Assembly (NCBI RefSeq): GCF_029867415.1
Contig: NW_026705407.1
Coordinates: 372,001 to 436,000, forward strand
From: Vicia villosa
Taxonomy: Eukaryota > Streptophyta > Magnoliopsida > Fabales > Fabaceae
DNA length: 64,000 nt
Direction of reading: 5' to 3'
The notes beneath the pieces were generated by a model. That model ran no database searches. It had not been told where the DNA came from and saw nothing but the letters and a program-made list of their open reading frames with translations. The position numbers and the translations under genes were made by a program. Shown piece after piece: positions 1-12,562 of the stretch. Position 1 is the first letter of the stretch; the number at the start of each line of letters is the position of its first letter.

Positions 1-725
1 TAAGATCCCTGAAAAAGGTTAGTCAGCACGTTATGTAAAAGCATAGGGTAGTACGGACAAGTAAGTCCTACAAACAAAACCTGCAAGGAGATCAAGTGGT
101 TAAATAACAAACATGTCACACAAGAGTCCTTAGGTTTACAGCTTGCATGGAGTATGACCAGGTGATTACCCTTCCCCAATAGGTACTTCTAAGGATAAGG
201 ATGAAATCAGCAACAGGTTCTACCAATTACTCAGAATTGTCAGCCCCTCTAAAGCACCCTCGAACATGGTACATGCATACCACGCAATGATACTTTAAGA
301 AGAAACCTATCTGAGTTGTAGTATCGGGTCGCGACCATAACTTGGCATGCACCAAGAATAGCCCTCCCACTACGTTCCTAAAAGTTAGGATGGGTTAAAG
401 GTGACTAAAGGTCCTTGAGCTCCGACGCACCCAAAGGTACATACGTAAACCTCTCTCATGCAAAAGAGGTACATAATAACCAGTGGAGGCCTAACTCAAG
501 CGTGAACTTCATATTGACCAATCCCAAGCATGCACAAGGGAGGTCTCCATGACTATGCCACATCCTATCTTATGGTGCACTCGAATCCGGGTATAGGATT
601 CATCTTCCATTCAAATGCCCAAACAAACTTTGAAAGGTAAAGCAATCAAAACAAACAATTATTAAAGTGAACTAAACTCTAAGGTAACCCCTCTTTTTAA
701 GCATCCCCAGCAGAGTCGCCAGTTC
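1..725 (-). mobile_element. Ogre-like retrotransposon, 5' internal leader (partial)
   Basis: This is the internal region just downstream of the 5' LTR of a minus-strand Ogre/Tat-type element that continues past the left edge. It begins with a primer-binding site directly beside the LTR at 726. I see no long reading frame here, as expected for an untranslated leader before gag. The identity rests on the adjoining LTR and primer site, not on protein. Confidence 0.75.
704..721 (-). other. Primer-binding site, tRNA-Arg type
   Basis: On the minus strand this reads TGGCGACTCTGCTGGGGA, four bases after the LTR end. This is the primer site typical of legume Ogre elements, known to pair with tRNA-Arg. 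It fixes the element's orientation (minus) and the inner end of the LTR. Confidence 0.8.
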
Positions 726-3581
726 TGTAATACGGTGAACTGACTTTTATTTTTATAAGCAACAATGTTGCGGTGAGCAAGAGTCGCCACCGACTTTTAT
801 TTTATCCAATTAGGAAAGGTATAAAAGAACAGGAAAGACCTTCTTTGAAAAGAGATTGAGTTCGGGGGGTAGGTTATGAAAAGGGAAGGTGTAAGCACCC
901 TTTTCATCCGTAGTTATCCACGGGCTCTTAGTTGCTTAGCTCACTTTGTTTGTTTGAAATGTTTGAAAGGTGTCGTGTGTGTTTAGAAAAACAGTTTTGT
1001 TTTGAAAGTGTCTAAAAAGACAAATGTTAGAAAACATGGTGTGAAAAGCGTTTGTTGATTTGTTGTGAGCAAGCACTTAAGAGTAACCTACCCTAAGTTC
1101 ATAAGGTCTTTCCTATTCTAAGACTTTCCTTGGGCGATAGTACTATCCATACCATTTGAGGGTAGGTAGTCCTATACATTGGATGTGCGGGTCATCGAAG
1201 GGTCGTCGAATCTTCATAGAGACTATCCATACCATAAAGAAGGTAGGAAGTCCTATGAGATGTGAATAGTCAAAAAGGCAACAGGTAAGGATACCTTAGT
1301 CATCGAAGGGACTATCACCGTTTAATCGAGGGACAAGATCATTTATACCGAAAGGCAACATCGAAGGGACTATGATCTTTAAATCGGAGGGACGTGGTGA
1401 TTTTGAATCGAAGGCAACATAGGCTAAGGTATCCCTACATTCGAAGGGACTTGACTATTATTTTTCGAAAGGCAACGTAAGAAGGGAAACCCTAAAGGTG
1501 AGTGTGTGAACAGTAAAGTGTGTTATGTTCAGAGATATTATCTTGAATTAAGTTTAGCCAGCGATTGATTTTATCTTGTCATACAATCCTAAACCATACA
1601 TCTAAACAAATAATAGTAGCAGTTATAGTGTGCGGAAAGTAAATGTGCGAGAAAATAAATCTACGCTATTACAAAAAAAAACCATACGACCTATACATCG
1701 ATTTCTAATATTTAAATGGATAATTAAATAATTTTAAATAATATAAAACAAACACACGACATTCATTGGAGTGTGAGGTGAGAAGAGAATCGCGAATTGA
1801 AATTAGAAGAAAAAAAAAAGGTTAATGTTAATTGAAATAAAAAAACTAACAAATTCTAACCTAAAACTAATTACCTAAAGAAATAATTTAACTTAATTTT
1901 AATTTACTATGTGCAATTTAAACTTTAATTTATAAATTAATCTTAATTCTAAATTAACTAAATTAGTGCTAAAAAACAAACTAATTACTAATTATCCTAA
2001 AACTAACTAAAATTAATTAAAATTATTAAACTTAATTAAAACCTAAATCTAATTTTAACTATTTATCCTAATTAATCTACTTAATTAAAATAATTATTTA
2101 TTAAATGATTAAACATAAAAGATTAACCTAAACATCTAATTGATTTTAATTAATAAACCTACAAAATTAATTAAAATGAATCCTAATAGTCTATAATTAA
2201 TGAAAAAAAAAGAGTTTAATCAAAATTGAAGAGAAACCAATGAATGGGCATGGCTGGGGCGGTGCATCCCTCCTTCCACATTTTGCTCTTTGACTTTTCC
2301 ATCCAAGCACAACCAATCATATTGCAACACGTGGCAAATCCCCATAAGAAAAATAAAATAGTGAAATGATAAAGCACATGAATCAACTCTTCATCACACA
2401 TTTTCCTCTGCATCTTAACGTATTCTTCTTCTTCTTTTTTTATTCCAACAACGCAATAATGTTTAAATCTGAAAAAAAGCAAACCAGTTTCATTCAAATA
2501 TTAGAAATAATTGAGAGTAGAAAGCGAAACCTCCGCCGTTGATAGCCGCAACAAGATGTGATATGGTTGGACGTCATGGTCGGAGCGCCGGTGGGATTCA
2601 TCGACGGATCGGAGAAAGTGGCTCGTTGTTGGGAGGCGCGATTGTTTCGTCCAGCTGGGGGAGCTCATGAATCGAAGGACTTCATGGTGGGAGGTGCGGT
2701 TGGCGATCGGAAGCGTGGCGGAGTCGAAGATTGACGACGGCTGTGATGTTTGAAGGATCAGCTGAAGGTTGCGCTGTGTTGTGTTGTGTTTTGCAGACGT
2801 GCTGTGTTGATGATGGGATGTTGAGTGTTGAAGATGGATCGAAGAAGGTTTTGTGTGGTTTAAATGGATGGTGAGTTTGGTTTTGAGTTTTGTTATTGTC
2901 TGAGAAAAAATTGATTTGCAGGTTTTGAGAGGTTATTGTGATGTTAGCTTTACGGTGGTTATACTGTGTAGATGATAGAAAATAAGGTTAGAGCTTTGTA
3001 CAGAGTGGGTGAAATTGTCATTGTTTGAATGAAATTGGCGGTGGAGGAATGAGGGTTCGAAGAGTGGTTTTTAGCCGTGTAAGGTTGATGGGAGAGAATA
3101 GGGGTTGACTGTTAGTTCTTTTGTACGTGGATGAATGGCCCCTTTTGTACAATAGAAACTAGGTTAACACAAATGGTAGGAAGATAAATGTGATAAAAAT
3201 ATTTAATTTTGAAATTAATCACATTCACTTATTTCTAAAGATATTATTCTAAACATGGAAAATAAATAAATAATTTCTTTTTGTGATTTTGATCAATTTG
3301 TGATAAAAAGTGCATAAATCATAAAAATAAAATTATTTTAAAAAAATAAAATAAATAAAGACGAAAATTAAAAAAGAAAACATTTTTTGTGATTTTTTTT
3401 ATATAAAATAAAAAAAGGAAATAAAGTTAAAGACAATAAATAAATTTAAAAAGTCAAAAGTGGGATTCGAACCCGAGACCTCGTACATGCAAGCTTTACA
3501 CTCTTACCAAATGTGTCATGTCACTCATTTGAAATAAAATGACATTGGCAAATATATGAGGGCAAATTTTGGGGTGCAACA
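726..3581 (-). repeat. 5' LTR of the Ogre-like element (2856 bp)
   Basis: On the plus strand it starts TGTAATACGG and ends GGGGTGCAACA. On the element's own strand it therefore opens TGTTGCACCCC, a typical Ogre LTR start, and ends next to the primer site. It carries the conserved motif GGAAGGTGTAAGCACCC near 884-900 and a block of CGAAGGGAC / CGAAAGGCAAC repeats at about 1190-1480. A tRNA-like B-box lies near its start (3461-3480). The outer end abuts a truncated Copia LTR at 3582, so this element inserted into that one. The target-site duplication would be GAAGT, but the other side is outside the window. Confidence 0.85.
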
Positions 3582-3928
3582 GAAGTCTTAGCTTGTGTCT
3601 AAGCAGTTGTAATTAGAGTGATCACGTGGTGGTCAGGATACTCTAAGAAAGTCTTAGCTTGTGTCTAAGCAGTTGTTCCTGGAGTAATCAGGTTGTGATC
3701 AGGAGACTCTGGAAGACTTAGTCGAGGACTATGTGGAAAACCATTGTAATCCGTGCGATTAGTGGATTAAATCCTCAGGTGAGGTAAATCACTCCGTGGG
3801 GGTGGACTGGAGTAGTTTATTTAACAACGAACCAGGATAAAAATATCTGTGCAATTATTTTTAGCGTTCAAGTTTTAAAAGCTACACTTATTCAAACCCC
3901 CCCTTTCTAAGTGTTTTTCTATCCTTCA
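3582..3928 (+). repeat. Truncated 5' LTR of SIRE-type element 1
   Basis: This matches the last 348 bp of the 3' LTR (about 21175-21522) with 4 substitutions. It contains a direct duplication of the block AAGTCTTAGCTTGTGTCTAA, also present in the 3' LTR. The left part was displaced by the Ogre insertion at 3581/3582. Confidence 0.9.
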
Positions 3929-3930
3929 AT

Positions 3931-3942
3931 TGGCATCAGAGC
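3931..3942 (+). other. Primer-binding site, initiator-Met tRNA type
   Basis: TGGCATCAGAGC lies two bases after the LTR end. It differs by one base from the standard plant initiator-methionine tRNA site TGGTATCAGAGC. The second SIRE-type element (40760) has the same variant, so it is characteristic of the family here. Confidence 0.8.
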
Positions 3943-4014
3943 GCCGGTTCTAAGGTGCAAGCACTTAACCGTGTTTAGAAAAGATTCAGGAAGAGAAAAA
4001 CGCTTTTGCATAAA

Positions 4015-5865
4015 ATGGCTGGTGATGATTCAACTCATACATCTACATCTGGCTCCTCTGAGCAATACAACGGAAACGGTAACAATGGTTACTCTAGACC
4101 ACCAGTATTCGATGGTGAAAATTTTGAATACTGGAAAGACAGACTGGAAAGTTACTTCCTCGGTCTAGATGGTGATCTTTGGGATCTTCTATTGGATGGT
4201 TACAAACATCCAGTTAAAGCTTCAGGTGTAAAGCTCTCCAGGCAAGAAATGAATGATGATCAGAAGAAGCTCTTCAGAAATCATCATAAATGTAGGACTG
4301 TTTTGGTGAATGCTATCTCTCATGCTGAGTATGAGAAGATATCTAACAGGTAAACTGCCCACGATATATATGAGTCATTAAAAATGACCCATGAGGGAAA
4401 TGCCCAAGTCAAGGAGACAAAAGCTCTAGCTCTTATCCAGAAATACGAAGCCTTCAAGATGGAGGATGATGAAAATATTGAGAAGATGTTCTCAAGATTT
4501 CAAATGCTAACTGCTGGATTAAGGGTACTGAATAAAGGCTACACCTGTGCTGATCACGTCAAGAAAATCATCAGAAGCTTACCCAGAAGATGGGGTCCAA
4601 TGGTGACTGCATTCAAGATTGCTAAGAATCTGAATGAAGTTTCTCTGGAAGAGCTCATCAGTGCTTTGAGAAGTCATGAGATTGAGCTGGATACACATGA
4701 GCCTCAAAAGAAAGGTAAATCTATTGCTTTAAAATCTAATGTTTATAAATGCACTAACGCTTTGCAGGCTAGAGAGGAAGCTTCTGAAGATTCAGAATCT
4801 GAAGAAGAAGATGAACTGTCCATGATCTCCAGAAGGGTAAACCAACTCTGGAAGAGTAAGCAAAGGAAGTTCAGAGGCGTCAGGAATTCTAAGAAAACTG
4901 AACATGGAGAATCTTCTGGTGACAGAAGATCTGATAAGAAGAAGGCTGTCTGCTATGAATGCAACGAGCCTGGACACTACAGAAATGAATGTCCGAAACT
5001 TCAGAAGGAGAATCCCAGAAAGAAGTTTCATAAGAAGAAAGGTCTTATGGCAACTTGGGATGATTCTGAGCCAGAATCAGAATCAGACTCCGAAGGAGAA
5101 CAGGCAAACTTCGCGCTGATGGCGACAGAAGGTGATGAATCAGAATCTACATCAGACTCAGATTCTGAAGAGGTATTTTCTGAACTTACTAGAGAAGAGT
5201 TAGTTTCCAGCTTATCAGAACTTCTGGAACTCAAGGCTCACCTTAGCATCAAATACAAAGAGCTGAAAAAGCAATTTGAATTTGAAACTAAGAAGCTGGA
5301 ATTGGAAAATTCTGAATTAAGAGAAAAAGTTTTAAATCTGTCCAAAGGTAGTGGATCTCCCTCTACATCAGAAAATTCAATTCCAAGTGTGAACCATATT
5401 CTGAAGGAATATGACTTGAGTTTTAGGAAATTCTTATCTAGAAGTATTGGCAGAAGTCAACTTGCTTCTATGATCTATGTTGTATCTGGAAACAATAGAG
5501 CTGGCATTGGTTTTGAGGGTAAAACCCCATACAAGCTTGAATATATGGACGATATGAAAATATCATACAAGCCTCTGTACAACCAATTTAAGTTTGGCCA
5601 CTCTCATGATATTAGACACACTTCACATGCTCAAAGCTTTCACACAGCACACACAAAGAAGCATGTAGCACAAAATAGGAAATATCATGAAACTCCTGTA
5701 AAGAATTATCATTCTGTTCCTCCTATCAAATCTTTTGCAAAACCCAAGTTCAATCAGAACTTGAGGAAAACTAACAAAAAAGGACCCAAGAAATTGTGGG
5801 TACCTAAGGAAAAGATAATTCCTGTTGCAGATATCCTTGGCGGCAAAAAGGACGGAAAGAAGAAT
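4015..5865 (+). pseudogene. gag: Copia gag polyprotein, SIRE-type, interrupted
   Basis: Gag forms the retroelement's RNA-packaging particle in the cytoplasm. The likely start is ATG at 4015, matching the start of the second copy at 40834. The frame has one nonsense codon (TAA, 4351-4353; the related copy has GAA there) and then stays open to the protease border. Visible features are the N-terminal block with PPVFDGENFEYWKDRL, the middle block ending EELISALRSHEIELD, and a CCHC zinc knuckle (CYECNEPGHYRNEC, coded near 4952-4993). Acidic Ser/Glu/Asp-rich stretches and a Lys/Glu-rich coiled-coil-like segment (about 5230-5340) follow. A frameshift at about 5850-5870 separates it from the protease frame. 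The length is normal for SIRE-type gag. Confidence 0.88.
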
Positions 5866-8800
5866 GTCATGGTACCTGGACTCTGGGTGCTCACGACGCA
5901 TGACGGGAAGAAGGTCTACATTCCAAGACCTGGTGCTTAAACCAGGTGGAGAAGTCAAGTTTGGAGGAGATCAGAAGGGCAAAATCATTGGCTCAGGAAC
6001 CATAAAGATTGGTAACTCTCCTTCCATAACTAATGTACTTCTTGTAGATGGATTGACTCATAACCTGTTATCTATCAGTAAATTAAGTGACAATGGTTAT
6101 GACATAATCTTCAATCAAAAGTCTTGCAAGGCTGTAAATTAGAAGGATGGCTCAATCCTATTTACAGGCAAGAGAAAGAACAACATTTATAAGACAGATC
6201 TTCAAGATCTTAAGGATCAGAAGGTGACGTGTCTTATGTCTGTTTCTGAAGAACAATGGGTTTGGCACAGAAGATTAGGGCATGCTAGTATGAGAAAGAT
6301 TTCTCAGATTAACAAGCTAAATCTTGTCAGAGGACTCCCTAATCTGAAGTTCAAATCAGATGCTCTTTGTGAAGCATGTCAGAAGGGCAAGTTCTCCAGA
6401 CCTGCATTCAAGTCCAAGAATGTTGTTTCTTCCTCAAGGCCGTTAGAACTCTTGCACATTGATCTGTTTGGCCCAGTCAAAACAGCATCTGTCAGAGGAA
6501 AGAAATATGGATTAGTCATCGTTGATGATTATAGTCGCTGGACATGGGTAAAATTCTTGAAACACAAGGATGAGTCTCATTCAGTGTTCTTTGAATTCTG
6601 CACTCAGATTCAATCTGAGAAGGAGTGTAAAATCATAAAGGTCAGAAGTGATCATGGTGGTGAATTTGAGAACAGATTCTTTGAGGATTTCTTCAAAGAA
6701 AATGGTATTGCCCATGATTTCTCTTGTCCTAGAACTCCACAACAAAATGGGGTTGTAGAGCGAAAGAATAAGACTCTTCAAGAAATGGCCAGAACCATGA
6801 TCAACGAAACCAATATGGCTAAGCATTTTTGGGCAAAAGCAGTCAACACTGCATGTTATATTCAGAATAGAATCTCTATCAGACCTATTCTAAATAAGAC
6901 TCCTTATGAATTGTGGAAGAATAGAAAGCCCAACATTTCATATTTTCATCCTTTTGGATGTGTTTGTTTTATTCTGAACACTAAAGAACACCTTGGTAAG
7001 TTTGATTCTAAAGCTCAAAAGTGTTTCCTTCTTGGATATTCTGAACGCTCTAAAGGCTACAGAGTATACAATACTGAAACATTGACTGTAGAAGAATCAA
7101 TCAATATCAGGTTTGATGATAAGCTTGGTTCTGAAAAACCAAAGCAGTTTGAGAATTTTGCAGATCTTGATATTAACATATCAGAAGAAGAAGAATCAAG
7201 AAGCAAAACTGCAGAAGCTGAAAATCTCAGAAGCAACGGATCAGAAGATCAAGTTTCTGCATCCTTGGAGAATCTCAGGATTTCTGAAGAACCTACAATC
7301 AGAAGATCACCGAGACTTGCTTCAGCTCATTCAGAAGATGTGATCCTTGGAAAGAAAGATGATCCCATCAGAACAAGAGCATTCCTTAAGAACAATGCAG
7401 AATGTCAATTAGGTCTTGTGTCTTTGATCGAGCCAACTTCTGTTGATCAAGCTCTAGAAGATCCTGACTGGATAATTGCTATGCAAGAAGAACTGAATCA
7501 GTTTACAAGGAATGATGTGTGGGACTTGGTTCCTAGACCAGAAGGATTTAACGTCATTGGCACTAAATGGGTATTCAGAAATAAGCTAAGTGAAAAAGGA
7601 GAAGTGGTAAGAAACAAAGCCAGACTGGTTGCTCAAGGTTATAGTCAGCAAGAAGGAATTGACTACACAGAAACCTTTGCACCAGTGGCCAGGTTAGAAT
7701 CTATTCGTCTATTAATTTCTTTTGCCACTCAACATAACATCACTCTTTATCAGATGGATGTTAAGAGTGCCTTCTTAAATGGTTATATAGATGAAGAAGT
7801 TTATGTCCATCAACCTCCCGGTTTTGAAGACTTTAAGTCTCCAAATCATGTTTTTAAACTAAAGAAATCACTATACGGATTGAAGCAAGCTCCTAGAGCT
7901 TGGTATGAACGACTAAGTTCCTTCCTTCTAGAAAATGGTTTCACTAGAGGAAAAGTGGACACTACTCTCTTTCGTAAAACCTTTAAAAAGGATATTCTAA
8001 TTTGTCAAATATATGTTGATGATATTATCTTTGGAACATCTAATGCTACACTTGGAAAAGAATTTGCTAAGTCTATGCAGGCGGAATTTGAAATGAGCAT
8101 GATGGGAGAACTCAAGTATTTTCTTGGTATTCAAATCAATCAAACTTCTGACAGAACTTATGTTCATCAAACGAAGTATGTGAAAGAACTTCTGAGGAAG
8201 TTTAATCTTTCTGAAAGCAAAGAAGCGAAAACTCCTATGCATCCAACATGCGTCCTAGGTAAGGATGAGGTAAGTAAGAAGGTAGATCAGAAGCTATACA
8301 GAGGTATGATTGGATCTCTTCTATATCTAACTGCTTCTAGACCTGACATTCTTTTCAGTGTTTGCTTATGTGCTAGACTCCAATCAGATCCAAGAGAATC
8401 TCACTTAACGGCTGTTAAGAGAATTCTGAGGTATCTGAAAGGTACTACTAATGTTGGCTTGGTTTACAGAAGATCCAATGATTATAACTTAACAGGATTC
8501 TGTGATGCTGACTTTGCTGGAGATAGAATAGAAAGGAAAAGTACTTCTGGAAGTTGTCAATTTCTCGGAAGTCATCTGATCTCTTGGTACAACAAGAAGC
8601 AAGCTACTATTGCTCTCTCAACAACAGAAGCAGAATATGTTGCTGCTGCTGGTTGTAGCACACAAATGCTCTGGATAAGAAGTCAACTGGAAGATTATCA
8701 GATATATGAGAGTAACATTCCTATATTCTGTGATAATACTTCTGCTATATGTTTATCCAAAAATCCTATCTTACATTCAAGAGCTAAACATATTGAGATT

Positions 8801-8959
8801 AAACATCATTTCATTAGGGACTATGTTCAGAAGGGTATTATCTCTTTAAACTTTGTTGATACAGACCATCAATGGGCTGATATATTTACAAAACCCCTTG
8901 CTGAAGATAGATTTAAGTTCATTCTGAAAAAAATCAGTATGGATTTATGCCCAGAATGA
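5866..8959 (+). pseudogene. pol: Copia pol: protease, integrase, RT, RNase H
   Basis: The protease comes first (WYLDSGCS motif at about 5871), then the GAG-pre-integrase zinc motif (WHRRLGHAS, about 6260). The integrase core follows, with catalytic acidic residues in LLHIDLFGP, SDHGGEFEN and NGVVERKN (about 6450-6770). The reverse transcriptase has the Copia signatures MDVKSAFLNG, LYGLKQAPRAW and YVDDIIFG (about 7540-8050). RNase H has FCDADFAGD, STTEAEYVA and a C-terminal DIFTKPL. The frame is +1 relative to gag, where these elements normally make one continuous polyprotein. It also holds one TAG at 6140-6142. From 6143 to 8959 it is uninterrupted. Confidence 0.92.
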
Positions 8960-9544
8960 GAAGATGAGAAGATCTTATGTATGAATATCTTCTGAAACGG
9001 GATTGGATAACTCTGTAACAAGAAGTTCTGATTATGTTCAATTAGAAAAAGTGATTCTGTTGTCTCTAACGTTTCATTGTCTAAGTTGAATCAGAACGTC
9101 TTTAAAAGCAAAACAGCTGTAACGAGCTATTCAGACGGTGAACACGTGTGCACTGTTTTTTGGACAAGCGTGCGTGCAGTTGAGGGGACGCCTACTTAGG
9201 TAACTGTGCAAATCTTTTCTTTTGTCATTATTATCTCTCCTCATGTCACGTAACATTAAATGCTAGTCATCATTTCTTTTCGTTTCATATTCTTCAATCT
9301 TTTGTTTCCCTCTTTTATATATCTCTCTTGCATTCAGTTTCTCATTTCTCTCTTTTGCATTCATATCTTAAAACCCTAGCGTTACGCATTTCTCTGCCAC
9401 TACATCAGGGTTTCCTTTTCAAGTTCGTCATCTCATGAATCTGACCGAAAACAAAAGAGAAAAGCAACGGAAGAACCCAAGAACAAACCAAAACGGGTAA
9501 GGATTACCTATGACCCTCTTAAGGTAAACCCATCTGAAGCTAGG

Positions 9545-10615
9545 ATGTCTGGAAACTACTTTAGACGTGTGTACAAACCGTGTGATGGTTCTCTTTCACC
9601 TTCATCCTCCTCCCAAACTTCCATCACCTCTTCATCTTCACCTCTCTCTATGGAACTCTCATCTTCGTCGTTTGACACCACTCCTTCTTCACCCCACCCC
9701 ACCAATATCGCCTCATCTCTTTCACACCCGGTTCCCCTCAGAACACCTAACCCTTACAACTTTATCTTCCTTAACTCCAGTTTCACCATCAACCGTCCGA
9801 CACCTTCTCCTCAAACTTTTTTGGAGCATTTACGTTCTGATGTAAATGGCTGGTTGGAAATTCTGGGTGCTGCTCATCTTAACCATCTGGATGAGTATGC
9901 TACATGCAAACTCTGGAATGCTTTTCGTCAAGATTTCTTGGTTAGGGCTACGGAAGCTCAGAAAAGGATCATGTCTGAAGCCCCTGGGGTTCGTGGTCGT
10001 TGTTTGGAAGTGGGTGAAAGCAGCTATCGTCATCCCATCAGGAACATAAGAGTTCTTGAAGAAAGAATACCTGTGGATGATATGGAAGAAGAAAATTCCC
10101 GCAGAGACATCGTGGTGTGGAGACCATGGTTTCTTGTGCTGACTGGAGACTTTCAGTGGTTGTTTAACTGGTTCAGGATGCATCCCTCTGAAAGAGCCCC
10201 TCACATGGTCTTTCCGGTAGTGGTCTATCCTATTGATGTTGATGGTCCTACTCCTCCAACAAATCTAGCAGCTATTCTTCAGGCGTTGGAAGTTGGATCT
10301 TCTGAGCTGCCTGAACCAGAATATGCCCAGGCTACGTCTGAATCAGACTCGGATGTGGAGATGGAAGATGCACAAGCTGAAGATCTTCCAGATGATCGCC
10401 CTGCTGAGATTGCTGTCTCTGTTGGCAGAAGTTCTGGCATATCTTCTTCTGGTGAAACATCAGCTCTGATGGAGACCCTGGAAGCTCTTCGTCAGAATCA
10501 AGTTACGCAAGAAGCAACCAATGCTGAGTTTCGTGCATTCATGATAAGACAGAACACTATCACTGACGGGATTCATATTGTTCTGGCACGGATTTTGCGT
10601 AGGCTTGGGACTTAG
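9545..10615 (+). CDS. Extra ORF downstream of pol in the SIRE-type element
   Basis: This is an intact 356-codon ORF. The frame is open upstream of the ATG, through a Lys/Arg-rich run at about 9440-9540, so the true start may lie further left. The N-terminus is very rich in Ser, Thr and Pro (about residues 15-75). The middle has no motif I recognise. A Glu/Asp-rich acidic stretch (about residues 255-295) and a C-terminal segment with coiled-coil character follow. SIRE-type elements carry an extra, env-position ORF after pol, which matches this place. I see no signal peptide or membrane anchor that would support an envelope role. The Gypsy element inserted 31 bp after the stop codon, leaving the ORF whole. 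Confidence 0.6.
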   Translation: MSGNYFRRVYKPCDGSLSPSSSSQTSITSSSSPLSMELSSSSFDTTPSSPHPTNIASSLSHPVPLRTPNPYNFIFLNSSFTINRPTPSPQTFLEHLRSDVNGWLEILGAAHLNHLDEYATCKLWNAFRQDFLVRATEAQKRIMSEAPGVRGRCLEVGESSYRHPIRNIRVLEERIPVDDMEEENSRRDIVVWRPWFLVLTGDFQWLFNWFRMHPSERAPHMVFPVVVYPIDVDGPTPPTNLAAILQALEVGSSELPEPEYAQATSESDSDVEMEDAQAEDLPDDRPAEIAVSVGRSSGISSSGETSALMETLEALRQNQVTQEATNAEFRAFMIRQNTITDGIHIVLARILRRLGT

Positions 10616-10646
10616 TTTTCTTTGTTTCCTTGTTGCATTTGTTTTG

Positions 10647-12521
10647 TGTAACACCCTTCTAATACCCCGCATAATAATAGACAATAATCAGAGTTAACAT
10701 GAAAAAGGGCATTACAACTTCCAAATAATTCAAACAATACTCATGTCATGCCATAAAGGAGAACGTCAACCAAATTTATTCAGATTCATCATGTTAACAC
10801 AGCGGAATTATCTTTAACATCTGAATAACAAACAGCCAAGTCACAGACTTAAAGCATCAACATACAAATCCATCCAAAATAAAAAGTTCAACAAATAATT
10901 CTAAACGACGCCCCCAGTGTTACACGACCAGAGCATGACACGGACCCAACTGACTCTAACGAACTACTTGACGAGCTAATCCTCACCAAGTACGAGAGCT
11001 ACTCCTCAATCTGAAAAATAACAACAGTAAGGGTGAGTCTCATTCACATTTAACTAATGTTATAAGGTATAAATAATAAAATGTCATTTCACATGCCATA
11101 CACCCAATCACAGTTATGATCAGATTCAAACCATACAATCAGTAAACAAACAATCAACAGCACATATTATAACATTGGACAACCTTCCATTCATGTTATA
11201 ATATCACAAACAACCTAATGCAATGAAACTACATGCATGTGGTACCAAAATCTGGGATATAACCCAACTCACCGATCCACCATCGTCAAGGATACGGTAA
11301 CACCCACTCACTAATTCCTCACAATGGGAATTAGCTACCACTGATCCACCATCGTCAAGGACCAGCCACATAATGGTTATGAATGCATGCATCAACCATA
11401 ACATGCTCATCACCCACATAAATCAACCAAATGTCATAATCATTAATAAGACACATATTTCATACCAACAATACATGTATAATAAACACCAGTTACAACC
11501 ACAACATCATACAGGTAAACATTCATTAGTGTACCTATAAACATATCCTACCACAAACAAATAAGCTCGGTGTTTTAAAAATAGTTCAAGCCACAACTCA
11601 AAACACCATTTGATTATATAAATTATCTGATTAGCTTCACTGTACTCGAAACGGCACCAAAATCCGGTTTACGGTTTAAAAGTTACACCTCTTTAAAACT
11701 TTTCAAAATGGACAGTCGCAACAACTAACAGCACGCGGCGCCACACACGGTTCGCGGCGCGGAACGAATAGGAACTACGCCTTCGCGGCGCAAACAAAGG
11801 TTCGCGGCGCGGAACGAATAAAAACTACGCCTTCGCGGCGCGGTCATATGTTCGCGGCGCGTACTGAGCGCAACAAATCTTCCTGGCCTTCTGCCAAGCA
11901 GTTCGCGGCGCCAACTCCTGGACGCGGCGCGAACTGGCGAATCCCAGCGCTCTGAATAGCAGAAAACAGCCTGCGATTTTACCCTTCCTTCACCAAATCA
12001 TTACCAATTCAACCCATTCCAATCAGATTTCGCATACAGTGCAACAAACACATATTATAACACATTATAATACATTTAAACCATCCAAATAACACCATTA
12101 CACGAATCAGCATAATCATTACGCGTAAATCCTCCCAAAACCTAACATTTCTACAACCTAAGCACAACCCAATTGGTACGGATAACACGGTCAATTCTAT
12201 CATACTATCTATAATCCCATAATAGAAGATAAACGGAAGAGTCCCCCCTTACCTGAAGGTTGATTCTTCGTTCTTCCTCGGTCGCACTTCTCCGTTCCTC
12301 TTCTCTTTTCACGTTCAGACTTCTTTTCCCAATACTGTAACCTTCTCTATTCAACCACTCCTTCTATTTTATTAAAAATAAAATAAAATTATTTTAATTA
12401 GTAATAGGGCCTACCAATGCACCCCCTTCCTTACTAACCACAACTCAAGCCCAATTGCTTAATTCCTCATAATTCAATTAATTTAATTAAATTAAATTAT
12501 GAAAATAAATGGAGTGTTACA
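10647..12521 (-). repeat. 3' LTR of Gypsy element 1
   Basis: This is the left copy on the plus strand, hence the 3' LTR of a minus-strand element. It matches 17067-18941 over its full 1875 bp without length change. It carries a GCGGCGC-rich array at about 11732-11940 and a candidate internal intron (11011-12252). Confidence 0.95.
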
Positions 12522-12537
12522 ACTCTCCCCCACTAAA
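12522..12537 (-). other. Polypurine tract of Gypsy element 1
   Basis: On the minus strand a purine-rich run AGTGGGGGAGAGT lies directly before the 3' LTR. Gypsy element 2 has the same tract at about 43770-43785. Confidence 0.8.
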
Positions 12538-12562
12538 TAGTTTTCGTCCTCGAAAACATACC

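Noticed and set aside
2216..2497. A 93-codon minus-strand ORF in the first LTR.
   Set aside because: It lies within the Ogre LTR, has no family resemblance and sits in low-complexity surroundings.
3455..3530. A minus-strand tRNA gene inside the Ogre LTR.
   Set aside because: The B-box is good, but the rest does not fold into a tRNA with proper stems by eye. It is reported only as a tRNA-like box.
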